From assembly GCA_013815465.1 (NCBI GenBank), contig JACDGE010000008.1, positions 1 through 61,407 of the forward strand: a stretch of 61,407 nucleotides of DNA, read 5' to 3'. Origin of the DNA: Alphaproteobacteria bacterium. Its GTDB lineage: Bacteria > Pseudomonadota > Alphaproteobacteria > UBA9655. Numbering within the stretch: the first letter of the stretch is position 1; every line of letters begins with the position of its first letter. Shown one piece after another: positions 28,832-37,955 of the stretch. The notes beneath the pieces were generated by a model that did not search any database, was not told where the DNA came from, and worked only from the letters and a program-made list of their open reading frames with translations. The position numbers and the translations under genes were made by a program.

Positions 28832-28907
28832 TGGCGTCCCCTACGGGATTCGAACCCGTGTTGCCGCCGTGAGAGGGCGGTGTCCTAGGCCTCTAGACGA
28901 AGGGGAC
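28832..28907 (-). tRNA. tRNA-Glu (anticodon CTC)
   Basis: The minus strand folds as a full 76-base cloverleaf with encoded CCA, anticodon loop CTCTCAC and anticodon CTC. It is identical to the tRNA at 4421-4496 except at the wobble base (position 28873). It begins 2 bases beyond the rarA stop, on the opposite strand. Confidence 0.96.
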
Positions 28908-29084
28908 ATAACCTGCCTTGTACCCTAAGTTCCATCTTGAATCAAGGTAATTTATAAATAACTGTAACTGCTGTCCATAGGCAAGGCTTACGCGGTTAAA
29001 AATCAGTTAATAATCTATTTCCTAAAAATTAACCTTTCTTTGTTACCCATAAAGGGAAAAGAAACTTTTTTTGAGGAAAACACA

Positions 29085-29324
29085 ATGAAATCCCTTAGCC
29101 TTATCACTGCTCTTCTGATATCCACCGTGAGCATCCAAGCAAAACCAATGTCCAATTGTCATCACAGTTGCTTTGAGCAAAAATATAAATGCAATATTGA
29201 TAAAGCCTATCTATTGAATAATTGTGATGGGGCATTAGCAGATTGCAAAGTAAGTTGCGATAGTAAGGATGGGAAAAAACAGTATGCTTCCACTTCAATC
29301 TCCCCTTTGGAAATTTCCTTCTAA
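29085..29324 (+). CDS. small secreted cysteine-rich protein
   Basis: The 79-residue product has a signal peptide (MKSLSLITALLISTVSIQA) and six cysteines in the mature part (CHHSC, YKC, NNC, DCKVSC). An upstream ATG at 29040 is open in frame, but the ATG at 29085 has a GAGG ribosome binding site and places the signal peptide at the start. I recognise no family. It is the third small Cys-rich secreted protein of the window. Confidence 0.65.
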   Translation: MKSLSLITALLISTVSIQAKPMSNCHHSCFEQKYKCNIDKAYLLNNCDGALADCKVSCDSKDGKKQYASTSISPLEISF

Positions 29325-29326
29325 TC

Positions 29327-30223
29327 TTATGTTGAGGGCTGACTCAAAATTTCTAAGCGCGTCAATCCGTAAGTAGCGCCTATAATCATCAGGCTGCCCA
29401 AGATGGTCCAAAGGGTAGGTATTTCTTGAAAGAAGAGGTATCCAACCGGAATGGCAAAGCACATCCGGGTATACTCAAACGGTGCAAGGTAGGAAGGATT
29501 GGCAAATTTTAAGGCGCTTACCGAGCAAAATTGAGAGAAAACGCCAAGGCCCCCAATGATGGTCAAGGTTATGAGGTCAGACGTGTCAGGGGTTTTCCAA
29601 AGACTCAATGCGAGAAGCCCTGCAATCAGTGTGGTCACTGTATTGGCATATAACATGATGGTAAGCGTGCTTTCTGTGCGGGACAGGAGCTTCACACAAA
29701 TAATCGAAAGGGCCGCAAAAAGATTGGCAAGAATCTCGACCCACACCCCTAAACTGATAGCCAGTTCATGGGGGCGAACCATAACAAGGACACCTAAATA
29801 CCCAAAGATAATAAAGGCCCACTTGGGAAGAGAGACAGAATCCTTTAAAAGAATCATAGAAAGGATGGTCGTAAATAAGGGGCCCGTCATCCCAATTGAT
29901 GTGGCCAAAGCAAGGGGCAAATTTCGATAGGCATAATAAGTACACCCCATGGCAAGCCCCACACAAATAACACGGGTCAGATGAAGGACAGGACGGGAAG
30001 TTACGAATCCTTTCAAGCCAGCCTGAAAAACGAAGGGACTAAAAAAAATGAGTCCAAAGAAATAGCGCATAAAAAGAATGACAATACTATCGATTTCTGG
30101 AGAAAGGGTTTTTGCAAAAGCCATGGCCGAGCTAAAGGTTAGGGCCCATAGCAACATAAACCCCGCCCCTATCAGTTTGGGGGAAACGACTCCTTTGGAT
30201 GCAAAAATTCCCACTTCACGCAT
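29327..30223 (-). CDS. EamA/DMT-family transporter
   Basis: The inner-membrane protein of about 298 residues has ten hydrophobic helices in two EamA repeats, the plan of drug/metabolite transporters that export or exchange small molecules. The frame is open further up to a TTG at 30286. I prefer the ATG at 30223 (MREVGIFASKG), which has AAGGAAAG upstream. RhaT/SAM transporter-like members occur in intracellular bacteria, but the substrate cannot be read here. Its stop lies 2 bases from the end of the Cys-rich gene. Confidence 0.82.
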   Translation of the reverse strand: MREVGIFASKGVVSPKLIGAGFMLLWALTFSSAMAFAKTLSPEIDSIVILFMRYFFGLIFFSPFVFQAGLKGFVTSRPVLHLTRVICVGLAMGCTYYAYRNLPLALATSIGMTGPLFTTILSMILLKDSVSLPKWAFIIFGYLGVLVMVRPHELAISLGVWVEILANLFAALSIICVKLLSRTESTLTIMLYANTVTTLIAGLLALSLWKTPDTSDLITLTIIGGLGVFSQFCSVSALKFANPSYLAPFEYTRMCFAIPVGYLFFQEIPTLWTILGSLMIIGATYGLTRLEILSQPST

Positions 30224-30517
30224 TATTTCTTTCCTTCTTTTTGATAATATAGGAAGAAATTCGAAAATTACAATGTTTAAGGGCAATCTTGTTAAGATCT
30301 GACATATTTTTCCTGATTGCTATCAATACTCAATTGAATGTATAGGCTTCATTTTTCCCAGGTGTATTAATAATATCTCGCTTGTTAAGGCGGAAAATTT
30401 TCTTGTATTTTTGGTTACAGCTAGTCTCTTCAAACAATGTATATTGTTATCATTTGGTTCACTTTTATAATGTAATCTAATTCAAAAGTAATAAAAATCG
30501 AATGTGAGGCACCCTTT

Positions 30518-31885
30518 ATGAGCTTTGTATCCCTTAATCCCGCGACTGGGAAAATACTCTCTACCTATCCAGAAATGGATTTAAAAGGCGCACGGGAAGA
30601 CCTTAAAAAAAGTCATGAGGCATTTAGACTTTGGAGAACCTCCCCCTTTCAAATAAGAGCAGCTTGTATGAAAAAAGCCGCAGAAAAGCTTACAGCAGAA
30701 AAACATGCCCTTGGGGAATTAATGACCCAAGAGATGGGCAAGCCTATCCTTCAAGCATATGCTGAAATTGAAAAATGTGCATGGTTATGTGAGTATTTTG
30801 CGGAAAAAGCAGAAATTTTTCTCCAACCTGAGCTTGTCGAAACTGACGCCCATAAAAGTTATATTGCGTATGAGCCCTTAGGCGTAATTCTTGCAATTAT
30901 GCCATGGAACTTCCCTTTTTGGCAGGTCTTTCGAGCGGCCATCCCAGCCTTGATGGCAGGGAATGCCATGGTTTTAAAACATGCCTCAAATGTTTCAGGA
31001 TGCGCTCTCGCGATTGAGAAAATTTTTAAAGAGTCAGGGTTGCCTGAAGAGCTCTTTCAAACTCTTCTCGTCACAAGCACAACAGCGCTGTCTCTCATTG
31101 AATCTCCTCATGTCCAAGGGGTCACTTTAACAGGCAGTTTAGGGGCTGGAAAAAGTGTAGGAGCTCAAGCGGGGAAATTTATAAAAAAGTGTGTTCTGGA
31201 ACTTGGAGGAAGTGACCCTTATGTTATATTGGAGGATGCTGATATTGAAGAAGCCGCCTCCATTTGTGCGAAGAGTCGTCTGCTAAACTCAGGGCAGAGT
31301 TGTATCTCAGCAAAACGGTTTATTATTGTCGAAAACCAGTTTGAGAAATTTGAAGAGCTGTTCCTGGGAGAGATGAAGAAGGCCGTTCTTGGGAATCCTT
31401 TTGATGAAAAAAAAACGGTTGGACCTCTCGCGCGTATCGACTTGAGAGATATCCTCCACAAACAAGTTTTGGAAAGTATGGATTTAGGAGCCAAATGTCT
31501 TCTCGGAGGCTATATACCAGAGGGACCAGGCTCATTTTATCCCCCAACCCTCTTAACGAGAATACAAAAAGGTATGCCCGCTTATGAAGAAGAACTGTTC
31601 GGTCCTGTTGCAGCCCTTATCATAGCCCAAAATGAGCCAGAAGCTCTTCAAATTGCGAATGATTCTGGATATGGTCTTGGAGCTGCCGTCTTTACCCAGA
31701 ATAAACAAAAAGGAGAAGAGATCGCTTTAAAAGGTCTTGAAGCAGGAAGCTGCTTCGTAAATGCTTTCGTTAAATCTGATCCCCGCCTTCCTTTTGGAGG
31801 AATAAAAGAAAGCGGCTTTGGACGAGAACTTTCATGCCATGGGATTAGAGAATTCGTTAATTGCAAAGCGGTTTATATTATGTAA
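30518..31885 (+). CDS. succinate-semialdehyde dehydrogenase-like aldehyde dehydrogenase
   Basis: The 455-residue NAD(P)-dependent enzyme should oxidise succinate semialdehyde to succinate. ALDH marks are MPWNFPFWQVFRAAIPALMAGN, the glutamate in VLELGGSDPYVIL and the catalytic cysteine in NSGQSCISAKR. The length and the MPWNFPFWQV form match the YneI/Sad type rather than GabD. A closing ESGFGRELSCHGIREFVN is present. Other aldehydes are possible. It has a 230-base upstream region of its own and no operon partner. Confidence 0.82.
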   Translation: MSFVSLNPATGKILSTYPEMDLKGAREDLKKSHEAFRLWRTSPFQIRAACMKKAAEKLTAEKHALGELMTQEMGKPILQAYAEIEKCAWLCEYFAEKAEIFLQPELVETDAHKSYIAYEPLGVILAIMPWNFPFWQVFRAAIPALMAGNAMVLKHASNVSGCALAIEKIFKESGLPEELFQTLLVTSTTALSLIESPHVQGVTLTGSLGAGKSVGAQAGKFIKKCVLELGGSDPYVILEDADIEEAASICAKSRLLNSGQSCISAKRFIIVENQFEKFEELFLGEMKKAVLGNPFDEKKTVGPLARIDLRDILHKQVLESMDLGAKCLLGGYIPEGPGSFYPPTLLTRIQKGMPAYEEELFGPVAALIIAQNEPEALQIANDSGYGLGAAVFTQNKQKGEEIALKGLEAGSCFVNAFVKSDPRLPFGGIKESGFGRELSCHGIREFVNCKAVYIM

Positions 31886-31909
31886 GCCTACGCTATAGTC
31901 GCTCGTTAT

Positions 31910-33574
31910 CTAGACCCCTATAACCACGTGGTGCGGCAGTTGAACAGGAGCTTTCAGCCCTCCTATCCCCCAGTAGGTTAATCCAACAGCGATAAGAGCA
32001 AAGACGGTTCCAAACATCATATCCACAGAAAGGCCATAAACGAAAGCAGAATCAATCCAACTTAAAAGTTGCGGCACTTGATCAGAAGAAAAATCCTTAA
32101 GCTGAAAGGCTGAATGTTCGACTTTTGAGATCGCTTCTACCAGAGTGTGATGTTGTTGGGCAGAAAGTTCCAAGCCATGTTGGTGACTGCTCTCCAAAAG
32201 AGAATTGCGGCCAAAAAGCACAAGAAGGCTCGTGGCTAAGATAACGCTTAAGGTATTGCCCATCATCATAAACATCATATAGACCCCCGAGGCTACGTTA
32301 AGATCTTTTTGAGGGGCAGACCAGAGCATAGCTGTGTTACACGCTGTAAAGTATGTTCCCAGACCCATCCCTGCAAGCAATAAACAGAAAAGGACATAAG
32401 GAAGAGTGGATTCGGCGCCCAACCCAACCATGAGGCCCATTGCAATAGCTGTTACGAACCCTCCAAAAATCATAGGGATCTTAATCCCTAAAAGATCAAT
32501 CAGCTTGCCCCCCACGGGGGACAAAAGTCCCATGGTGAGTGTCATGGCGATAAAAATAAGACCTGTCTCATAGGTTGAGTAGTGAAGCGTATTTTGTAAA
32601 TAAAGTGCCATTAAAACCAGAATCATAGAAAAGTTCATAGCCATAAAAAACTCACCGATCGTCGCTGCCATATAGGGTCTATTGCGGAATAGATGGGAGG
32701 GGACCATAGGAACGATACTTCGCTTGTTCCAAATAATAAAAGCCCCAATTAGAATCAGCCCCAGACCAATGACGGCCCAGAGTTCGGAACTGGCAACACC
32801 CAAAAGCTCAATTTGATTGAGCCCATAAACTGCAATGCAGAGGCCGCTCACCAACAAAAAGGTACCCACAAAATCTATTTTCTGTTTTTCTGCAGGTAAT
32901 TCATCCTTTGGCGCATACATCATAAGAATAGCAATGACAATTAATCCTAAAGGAATATTAACATAAAAAATCCACCGCCAACTCATTTCTTGAATAATAA
33001 AGCCCGCAATCGTGGGCCCTGTGGCAAGACCCAGTCCACAAAAAGTGATAATCACACCCATAACAAAACCTTGCTGCTCTGGGGGAGTAAGAGTAAAAAT
33101 GCTGGCCCAAGCAGGCGCTGTAAAAACGGCCGCTCCCACCCCTTGAAGAACACGACCAAAAATAAGCATTTCCATGGACTGCCCGACGCCAGTCATGACG
33201 GATCCCCCCATAAAAATAAGTAACCCTGTAACCAAGCAAGTCCGCTTTCCATAAAGATCTGCAAGTCGCCCTGCAGGAATCACAAGGGCCGCCCAGACAA
33301 GAACATAAGCGCTTAAAAGCCATTGTAATGTACTAAGATCCGCGTCGATTTCTTCTGCAATCGGTACAAGGGTGAGGTTGACGGCAGTATAATCAATATT
33401 TGTTAAAAAAAGTAAAATTCCAATGGCTATTAATACCATCCAAGAACGTAAGGAAATTTGGGAGGAGGACGTCATTTTTTTGTCTCGACAATAGGAAAGT
33501 TTCAGTAAAAGCTTTCTAATGTAGTGCGAGAGAAATAAAAAAGCAACCGGTTTTGGGTTAAAGGGAGCCCTCAA
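31910..33574 (-). CDS. MFS transporter, DHA2 (EmrB/QacA) family
   Basis: The 554-residue protein has about 14 membrane helices, with the family marks TNIDYTAVNLTLVPI in helix 1, GRLADLYGKRT in loop 2-3 and GRVLQGVGAA in motif C region. Members export drugs or lipids with proton exchange. The first 33 residues (basic, without a clear role) may be untranslated; MTSSSQISLRSW at 33475 is the likelier true start by comparison with the family. It ends 25 bases after the convergent dehydrogenase gene. Confidence 0.85.
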   Translation of the reverse strand: MRAPFNPKPVAFLFLSHYIRKLLLKLSYCRDKKMTSSSQISLRSWMVLIAIGILLFLTNIDYTAVNLTLVPIAEEIDADLSTLQWLLSAYVLVWAALVIPAGRLADLYGKRTCLVTGLLIFMGGSVMTGVGQSMEMLIFGRVLQGVGAAVFTAPAWASIFTLTPPEQQGFVMGVIITFCGLGLATGPTIAGFIIQEMSWRWIFYVNIPLGLIVIAILMMYAPKDELPAEKQKIDFVGTFLLVSGLCIAVYGLNQIELLGVASSELWAVIGLGLILIGAFIIWNKRSIVPMVPSHLFRNRPYMAATIGEFFMAMNFSMILVLMALYLQNTLHYSTYETGLIFIAMTLTMGLLSPVGGKLIDLLGIKIPMIFGGFVTAIAMGLMVGLGAESTLPYVLFCLLLAGMGLGTYFTACNTAMLWSAPQKDLNVASGVYMMFMMMGNTLSVILATSLLVLFGRNSLLESSHQHGLELSAQQHHTLVEAISKVEHSAFQLKDFSSDQVPQLLSWIDSAFVYGLSVDMMFGTVFALIAVGLTYWGIGGLKAPVQLPHHVVIGV

Positions 33575-33586
33575 AAGCGACTCCCC

Positions 33587-34681
33587 CTACTTTGAGGGCT
33601 CTATCCTAATCCTAGAAAATACTTTTTCTATTTTTTCATGGGCAAAATAAGCAATGGGAAAAACCACCGCAAGGGCTGTAAAAAGCGCAAGGTAAACATT
33701 ATAGCCCTTTTCAAGCATGTAGTAGATTATTGTATACCCAGGCAAGACCTGGCAAACGTATAAAGGATAACTAATCTTTGCAAACCAATCCATCGTCTTA
33801 CCGGCATAGGTACTGCTTTTTTGCTTGATGTTGGTGAAAAAAAGACTACACCCAAAGAGAAAAATCCCTAAGTAGTAAGCGTTCATCAGGTAAGGTCTGG
33901 AATATTGAGCAAGAGGGGACACAAAACACCCTAATAAAAGAAATCCTAATAGGATAAATTTTAACAGAGAAATCTTTTTGTTATAGTAGGAATAATAACA
34001 AACCCCCATTGTGATAAGTAATGAATATTTAATGTCTTTATTGAAATTATACACAAGGTACCTATAAGAAGATTCCTCGAACTCCCCGTACTCCCTTAGA
34101 ACGAACCCCATGGCGCAAAGTACAAGAAAAGAAACGGTCATGGCTTCAAGAAATCGATGCCTCCAAAAATACCACACAATTGCTGCAAAAATGTAAAACT
34201 TGACTTGGATCTCTAAGCTCCACACGGACCCATCAATATAAGCATAATGAAAAATATCCCTTGTCCAGAAAAAGTAAGCAAACATGTGGTCAAAAGAATA
34301 AGGAAATATATCCTCCCGTAATTGAGAAAAAATGAAAACAAATACGAGACCAAGCGCAAAACAAAAGGCGTAACTGGGCCACAAGCGCAAAAATTTATGG
34401 ACCAAGAAAGGACGAACTAAATTGTATTTTTCAAGGGAAGGCTGAATAAAAAAGCCGGACATTAAAAAAAAGAAGGCGACCCCTAAGTGGCCAATATTAA
34501 ACGGAATTGCGAGCACATAGGAGAGATAAGCGGGATCGACTAAATCAAGAGGCTCCGCATTGATTAAGCCAGCTGACATGTCTTGATCTGTAAAGAAAAA
34601 AACAAAAAAATGGAAAAAGAGAACGAGTAAAGCGCTTGAGCCTCTAATCACATTTAAAAAAGGTAATTCGTTTTTATACAT
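33587..34681 (-). CDS. acyltransferase family 3 (OafA/YrhL-like) membrane protein
   Basis: The 364-residue protein has about ten membrane helices and starts with the family motif: FLNVIRGSSALLVLFFHF, with Arg and His placed as in OafA-type acyltransferases. SGFFIQPSLEKY and FLRLWPSYAF are also typical. Such enzymes add acetyl or other acyl groups to surface sugars such as O-antigen. This fits with the O-antigen ligase-like gene at 38751-40052. It ends 12 bases before the MFS start on the same strand. Confidence 0.85.
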   Translation of the reverse strand: MYKNELPFLNVIRGSSALLVLFFHFFVFFFTDQDMSAGLINAEPLDLVDPAYLSYVLAIPFNIGHLGVAFFFLMSGFFIQPSLEKYNLVRPFLVHKFLRLWPSYAFCFALGLVFVFIFSQLREDIFPYSFDHMFAYFFWTRDIFHYAYIDGSVWSLEIQVKFYIFAAIVWYFWRHRFLEAMTVSFLVLCAMGFVLREYGEFEESSYRYLVYNFNKDIKYSLLITMGVCYYSYYNKKISLLKFILLGFLLLGCFVSPLAQYSRPYLMNAYYLGIFLFGCSLFFTNIKQKSSTYAGKTMDWFAKISYPLYVCQVLPGYTIIYYMLEKGYNVYLALFTALAVVFPIAYFAHEKIEKVFSRIRIEPSK

Positions 34682-34778
34682 ATTTTAAACCCTGAAATAA
34701 TTATTACGACTTATCATAGCAATGATGTAACAACTAATCATAACTTTTCAATAGTAAAAAGTATAAATCAAAAGAAAC

Positions 34779-35507
34779 TCAGCGTCCAGCCCACAAAAAA
34801 TAGTTTACATCTATTGAGGACGAAAATCCCCATCCCCGTACGGGTGAATAAGAAAGCCCCGTGATATCCTGATTTCCGAACCCATGGGACAATAGAATTC
34901 GGGAAAGGTCTTGGGGAGATCGAAACTTAGCCCACGAATGGGTCCCAGGAGGCGCCCACCTTAACACATACTCAGCAGCAATAATGCCCAAGAGGTAAGA
35001 TTTGAGAGTCTGGTTAAAGGTAGTCACCATCATTCCCCCATGGGGCTTCAACCGAGCTACACAGGTCTCTAAAAAGCCTTCATGGTCTGTGATGTGTTCA
35101 ATGACTTCTGAGGCTATGACGACGTCGAAAAGGGGAAATTCTTGGGGCAAATCCTCAACAGCACAAGACAGGTAAGTAAGGGGAAGCCCCATCTCTTCCG
35201 CGTGCCGTTTTGCAACCCTGATATTTTCGGGGATAAGATCGATCCCTATAACTTCTGCCCCAAGTCGAGCGAGCGGTTCACAAAAAACCCCTCCCCCACA
35301 CCCCACATCTAAAATCCGAAGCCCTTGGAGCGGTTTCACCTCATGTTCACAAAGCCCAAAATGAATACCCACTTTTTCCTTTAGAAAAGCGATACGGAAA
35401 GGATTGATGGCATGCAGTTGCTTAAAAGGCCCCTGCCCTTCCCACCAGTGAGCGCTGAGATTTTGAAAATGGATGAGCTCTTCTGCGTCGGGTTTAGTGC
35501 GTATCAT
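34779..35507 (-). CDS. ubiG: ubiquinone biosynthesis O-methyltransferase
   Basis: UbiG makes both O-methylations of the ubiquinone ring using SAM. The 242-residue protein has the SAM motif ILDVGCGGGVFCEPLARLGA (near 66-85), the acidic GIDLIPENI and the post-motif IASEVIEHI. HFQNLSAHWWEGQGPFKQLHAINPFR at the start is diagnostic. It fits with quinol-dependent cytochrome bd further right. Confidence 0.95.
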   Translation of the reverse strand: MIRTKPDAEELIHFQNLSAHWWEGQGPFKQLHAINPFRIAFLKEKVGIHFGLCEHEVKPLQGLRILDVGCGGGVFCEPLARLGAEVIGIDLIPENIRVAKRHAEEMGLPLTYLSCAVEDLPQEFPLFDVVIASEVIEHITDHEGFLETCVARLKPHGGMMVTTFNQTLKSYLLGIIAAEYVLRWAPPGTHSWAKFRSPQDLSRILLSHGFGNQDITGLSYSPVRGWGFSSSIDVNYFLWAGR

Positions 35508-35517
35508 CTCTCTTCTA

Positions 35518-35654
35518 TAGCTTGTTGTTCTGCTTAAAACAAGCTAGGGGGTCGAGGCCCGCAGATATGCTCACCATAAAACAGCTGCTTTTCATATATT
35601 CTTTATGACCGTAGCAGTAATTATAAAGGGGGATAAATTAAGTCCCCTTTTTTT
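35518..35654 (+). ncRNA. candidate small RNA with 5' hairpin and terminator
   Basis: Between divergent ubiG and the DedA gene, a 9-bp hairpin (TAGCTTGTT 35518-35526 with AACAAGCTA 35538-35546) is followed about 80 bases later by a rho-independent terminator on the plus strand (AAAGGGG 35625-35631, CCCCTTT 35644-35650, T-run to 35654). No rightward CDS precedes that terminator, so it probably ends a short RNA of about 140 bases. I cannot name the family or prove a promoter. Confidence 0.4.
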
Positions 35655-35734
35655 GTGCCTAAATTTTTTCAAAGACAGAAACCAAATATTCTGCTAATTG
35701 ATTAAGTATAAATTAACCCTCGAGAGATTATTTT

Positions 35735-36310
35735 TTGCAAGATTTTACAGGAAATTGGGCTTATATCGCTGAGTTTGTTCAAAACTGGGGGTATCTCGCG
35801 GTTTTTTTAGGGTCAATGATTGAAGGTGAATCGGTCATCTTTATCGCGGGATTTTTCGCCCACGAGGGGTATTTATCGCTCCCTAAAATTATTCTGGTCT
35901 CGTTCGTTGGCACCCTTTTTGCAGACCAAGCCCTGTATTTTGTTGGTCGACATTATGGAAATCCCTTCATTAATCGCTTTCCCTCCTTTAGGCCAAGAGC
36001 TGATAAAGCTTTTAATCTTTTAAGGCGTTACGACAATATTTTTATTCTAAGTTTCCGATTTATTTATGGTATTCGTATTATAAGCCCCGTAGTCATTGGC
36101 GCCAGTGGCGTTGGGGTCAAGCGTTTTATTCTTTTAAATCTTATTGCAGCTCTTATTTGGTCCGTTGGAAGCTGTGTTGCAGCTTACTTTTTCGCTCACC
36201 TAATTCTAGAATATCTCCATCTTATGCCTAAAATCATCCTCGGTCTTGTTCTTCTTGGCGGAGGGATGTGGTATGGCATTCATAAATGGCGAAATCGAAA
36301 GAAATCTTAA
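35735..36310 (+). CDS. DedA-family membrane protein
   Basis: The 191-residue inner-membrane protein belongs to the DedA/SNARE-associated (VTT) family of lipid transport proteins. It shows GSMIEGESVIFIAGFFAHEG near the start, then FVGTLFADQALYFVGRHYG and the arginine-rich RFIYGIRIISPVVIGASG. The only plausible start is a TTG with a weak GAGAG upstream; no ATG is near. Its end overlaps the upstream open frame of gpt, and the true gpt start lies 14 bases after its stop. Confidence 0.85.
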   Translation: MQDFTGNWAYIAEFVQNWGYLAVFLGSMIEGESVIFIAGFFAHEGYLSLPKIILVSFVGTLFADQALYFVGRHYGNPFINRFPSFRPRADKAFNLLRRYDNIFILSFRFIYGIRIISPVVIGASGVGVKRFILLNLIAALIWSVGSCVAAYFFAHLILEYLHLMPKIILGLVLLGGGMWYGIHKWRNRKKS

Positions 36311-36324
36311 AAGAGGAACCGTTC

Positions 36325-36777
36325 ATGTCTCATCAATATCCTGTAAATTGGAAAGAATTTTATAGAAATGCCCAAGCTTTGGCATGGAGGCTTAAGGAAA
36401 TTCAAGAATGGAAAGGTATTATTGCAATCACGCGAGGGGGATTGGTGCCTGCTGCCATTATGGCCCGAGAGCTTGAGATTCGGAAAATTGATACGATTGG
36501 CATTGTGAGTTATGGCGAGGATGATAAACAAGCTGATCTCAACGTCATCAAAGACTGCGAAGTTGAAGAGGGAGGAGCCGGATGGCTTATCGTAGACGAC
36601 TTAGTTGATACGGGCTTGACCGCAAAAATTGTTCGAAAAATGCTCCCGCATGCACACATTACGGCGATCTATGCTAAACCTTTAGGGAAAAGCTATGTGG
36701 ATACCTTTATGACCGAGGTCAGCCAAGATACCTGGATCGTTTTCCCTTGGGAAGAAGATATTGATATGGGCAATTGA
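36325..36777 (+). CDS. gpt: xanthine-guanine phosphoribosyltransferase
   Basis: This purine salvage enzyme makes XMP or GMP from xanthine or guanine and PRPP. With the ATG at 36325 (MSHQYPVNWKEF, AGAGGA upstream) it has 150 residues, close to the usual 152. An earlier in-frame ATG at 36286 adds 13 unlikely residues inside the DedA gene. ITRGGLVPA and the PRPP loop WLIVDDLVDTGLTA are intact. The DedA-gpt spacing suggests one transcript. Confidence 0.93.
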   Translation: MSHQYPVNWKEFYRNAQALAWRLKEIQEWKGIIAITRGGLVPAAIMARELEIRKIDTIGIVSYGEDDKQADLNVIKDCEVEEGGAGWLIVDDLVDTGLTAKIVRKMLPHAHITAIYAKPLGKSYVDTFMTEVSQDTWIVFPWEEDIDMGN

Positions 36778-36831
36778 AAAAATTGATTTTCCCAAAAAAA
36801 TGTGTAGAATGATAAATGTAAGCTGAGAGAG

Positions 36832-37035
36832 TTATGCCTCTTCATCCTTCATGATTTGGCGAAGCTCTTCCTGCATTTCCTTCCGAACTTCTGTTGTATC
36901 TGAATAACCATGACAACTTATCGCATGCTCGGTGGCGGCCTTTAGCACTTCTTCTTCCGTTCCCATTATACAAAGGCTGCAGTTCGTATCACTAGGAAAC
37001 CAACGGCAGTCGATAACTTTTCTCTTTTCTTCCAT
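36832..37035 (-). CDS. DUF1059-family protein
   Basis: The 67-residue protein has the DUF1059 pattern: IDCRWFPSDTNCSLCIMGTEEEVL, then AISCHGYSDTTEV. The conserved Cys and His residues may bind metal. The role of the family is unknown. I chose the ATG at 37035, which has GGAG upstream; the TTG at 37047 contains that GGAG and is less likely. Confidence 0.82.
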   Translation of the reverse strand: MEEKRKVIDCRWFPSDTNCSLCIMGTEEEVLKAATEHAISCHGYSDTTEVRKEMQEELRQIMKDEEA

Positions 37036-37181
37036 GATATGCTCCAAAAGGTTAGGTTTACCGTAGAGAGGAGCTTATCAAAATTTTATAAAGATTGTAT
37101 TAATACGGTTTTTTAAGGAGGAAGTAAAAAATTCCAACATTATCCCTTCCTTTTTGTATAAATAATCACCATAATTATCTT

Positions 37182-37955
37182 ATGGACACATTAAAAATGA
37201 ACATTGATTTATTAGCCCTTGAAGCCGTAGCGCTCGCTGAACAAGCGGGGGAACTCATTTGCGAAATTTATAAAGAGAACCCCCAGGTTTTTGAAAAGAA
37301 AGACGGATCTCCCGTAACCCAAGCTGATCGCCAAAGCCATTTTTTTCTGAAAGTGCATTTGGAACAACTGAGCCCTCACATTCCTGTTATTTCAGAAGAG
37401 GATGAAAGCTCTTGGACTCTTAAAAGTCCTCTTTATTGGCTCGTGGATCCATTGGATGGGACGAAAGGATTTATTGCAAAAACAGGAGAGTTTTGTATCA
37501 ATATTGCCCTCATGAAAGATAACCATCCCATTCTGGGGATCATTCATATTCCCCTGACCCATGAAACCTTTTATGGGTATGGAGGGAAAGCTGTACGCCA
37601 CCATAAGGGAAACACGTCTAGGCTACACACACGCCCTCTCTCTGCCCAGGGGATGACCCTTTTACTGGGGGGTTACGGTAAGAAGCACAAAGAACAAGAA
37701 GACTTCTTTTTGAAAGCCTACCCTATTGCTAGAATTGAACGGGTTCGGAGTGCTATTAAATTTGCCCTCATTGCCTCAGGGAAGGCCGATCTTTATATAC
37801 GATTTGAGGCATGCAGTGAATGGGATACGGCAGCAGGACAGGCGCTTGTAGAAGCAGCGGGGGGAATCATGACAAATCTTGATGGCTCTCCATTTCTTTA
37901 TGGCAAACCTGGATTGCTAAATCAGGAATTTGCTGTTTTTGGGAAGAAGCCATGA
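37182..37955 (+). CDS. cysQ: 3'(2'),5'-bisphosphate nucleotidase
   Basis: CysQ removes the 3'-phosphate from PAP(S), recycling a by-product of sulfate activation. The 257 residues contain the metal-binding motifs of the inositol monophosphatase superfamily: ISEED (near 70), WLVDPLDGTKGF (near 86-97) and EWDTAAGQALVEAAGG (near 212-227). A second ATG at codon 6 is possible. It overlaps the next gene by 4 bases, so the pair is coupled. Confidence 0.92.
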   Translation: MDTLKMNIDLLALEAVALAEQAGELICEIYKENPQVFEKKDGSPVTQADRQSHFFLKVHLEQLSPHIPVISEEDESSWTLKSPLYWLVDPLDGTKGFIAKTGEFCINIALMKDNHPILGIIHIPLTHETFYGYGGKAVRHHKGNTSRLHTRPLSAQGMTLLLGGYGKKHKEQEDFFLKAYPIARIERVRSAIKFALIASGKADLYIRFEACSEWDTAAGQALVEAAGGIMTNLDGSPFLYGKPGLLNQEFAVFGKKP

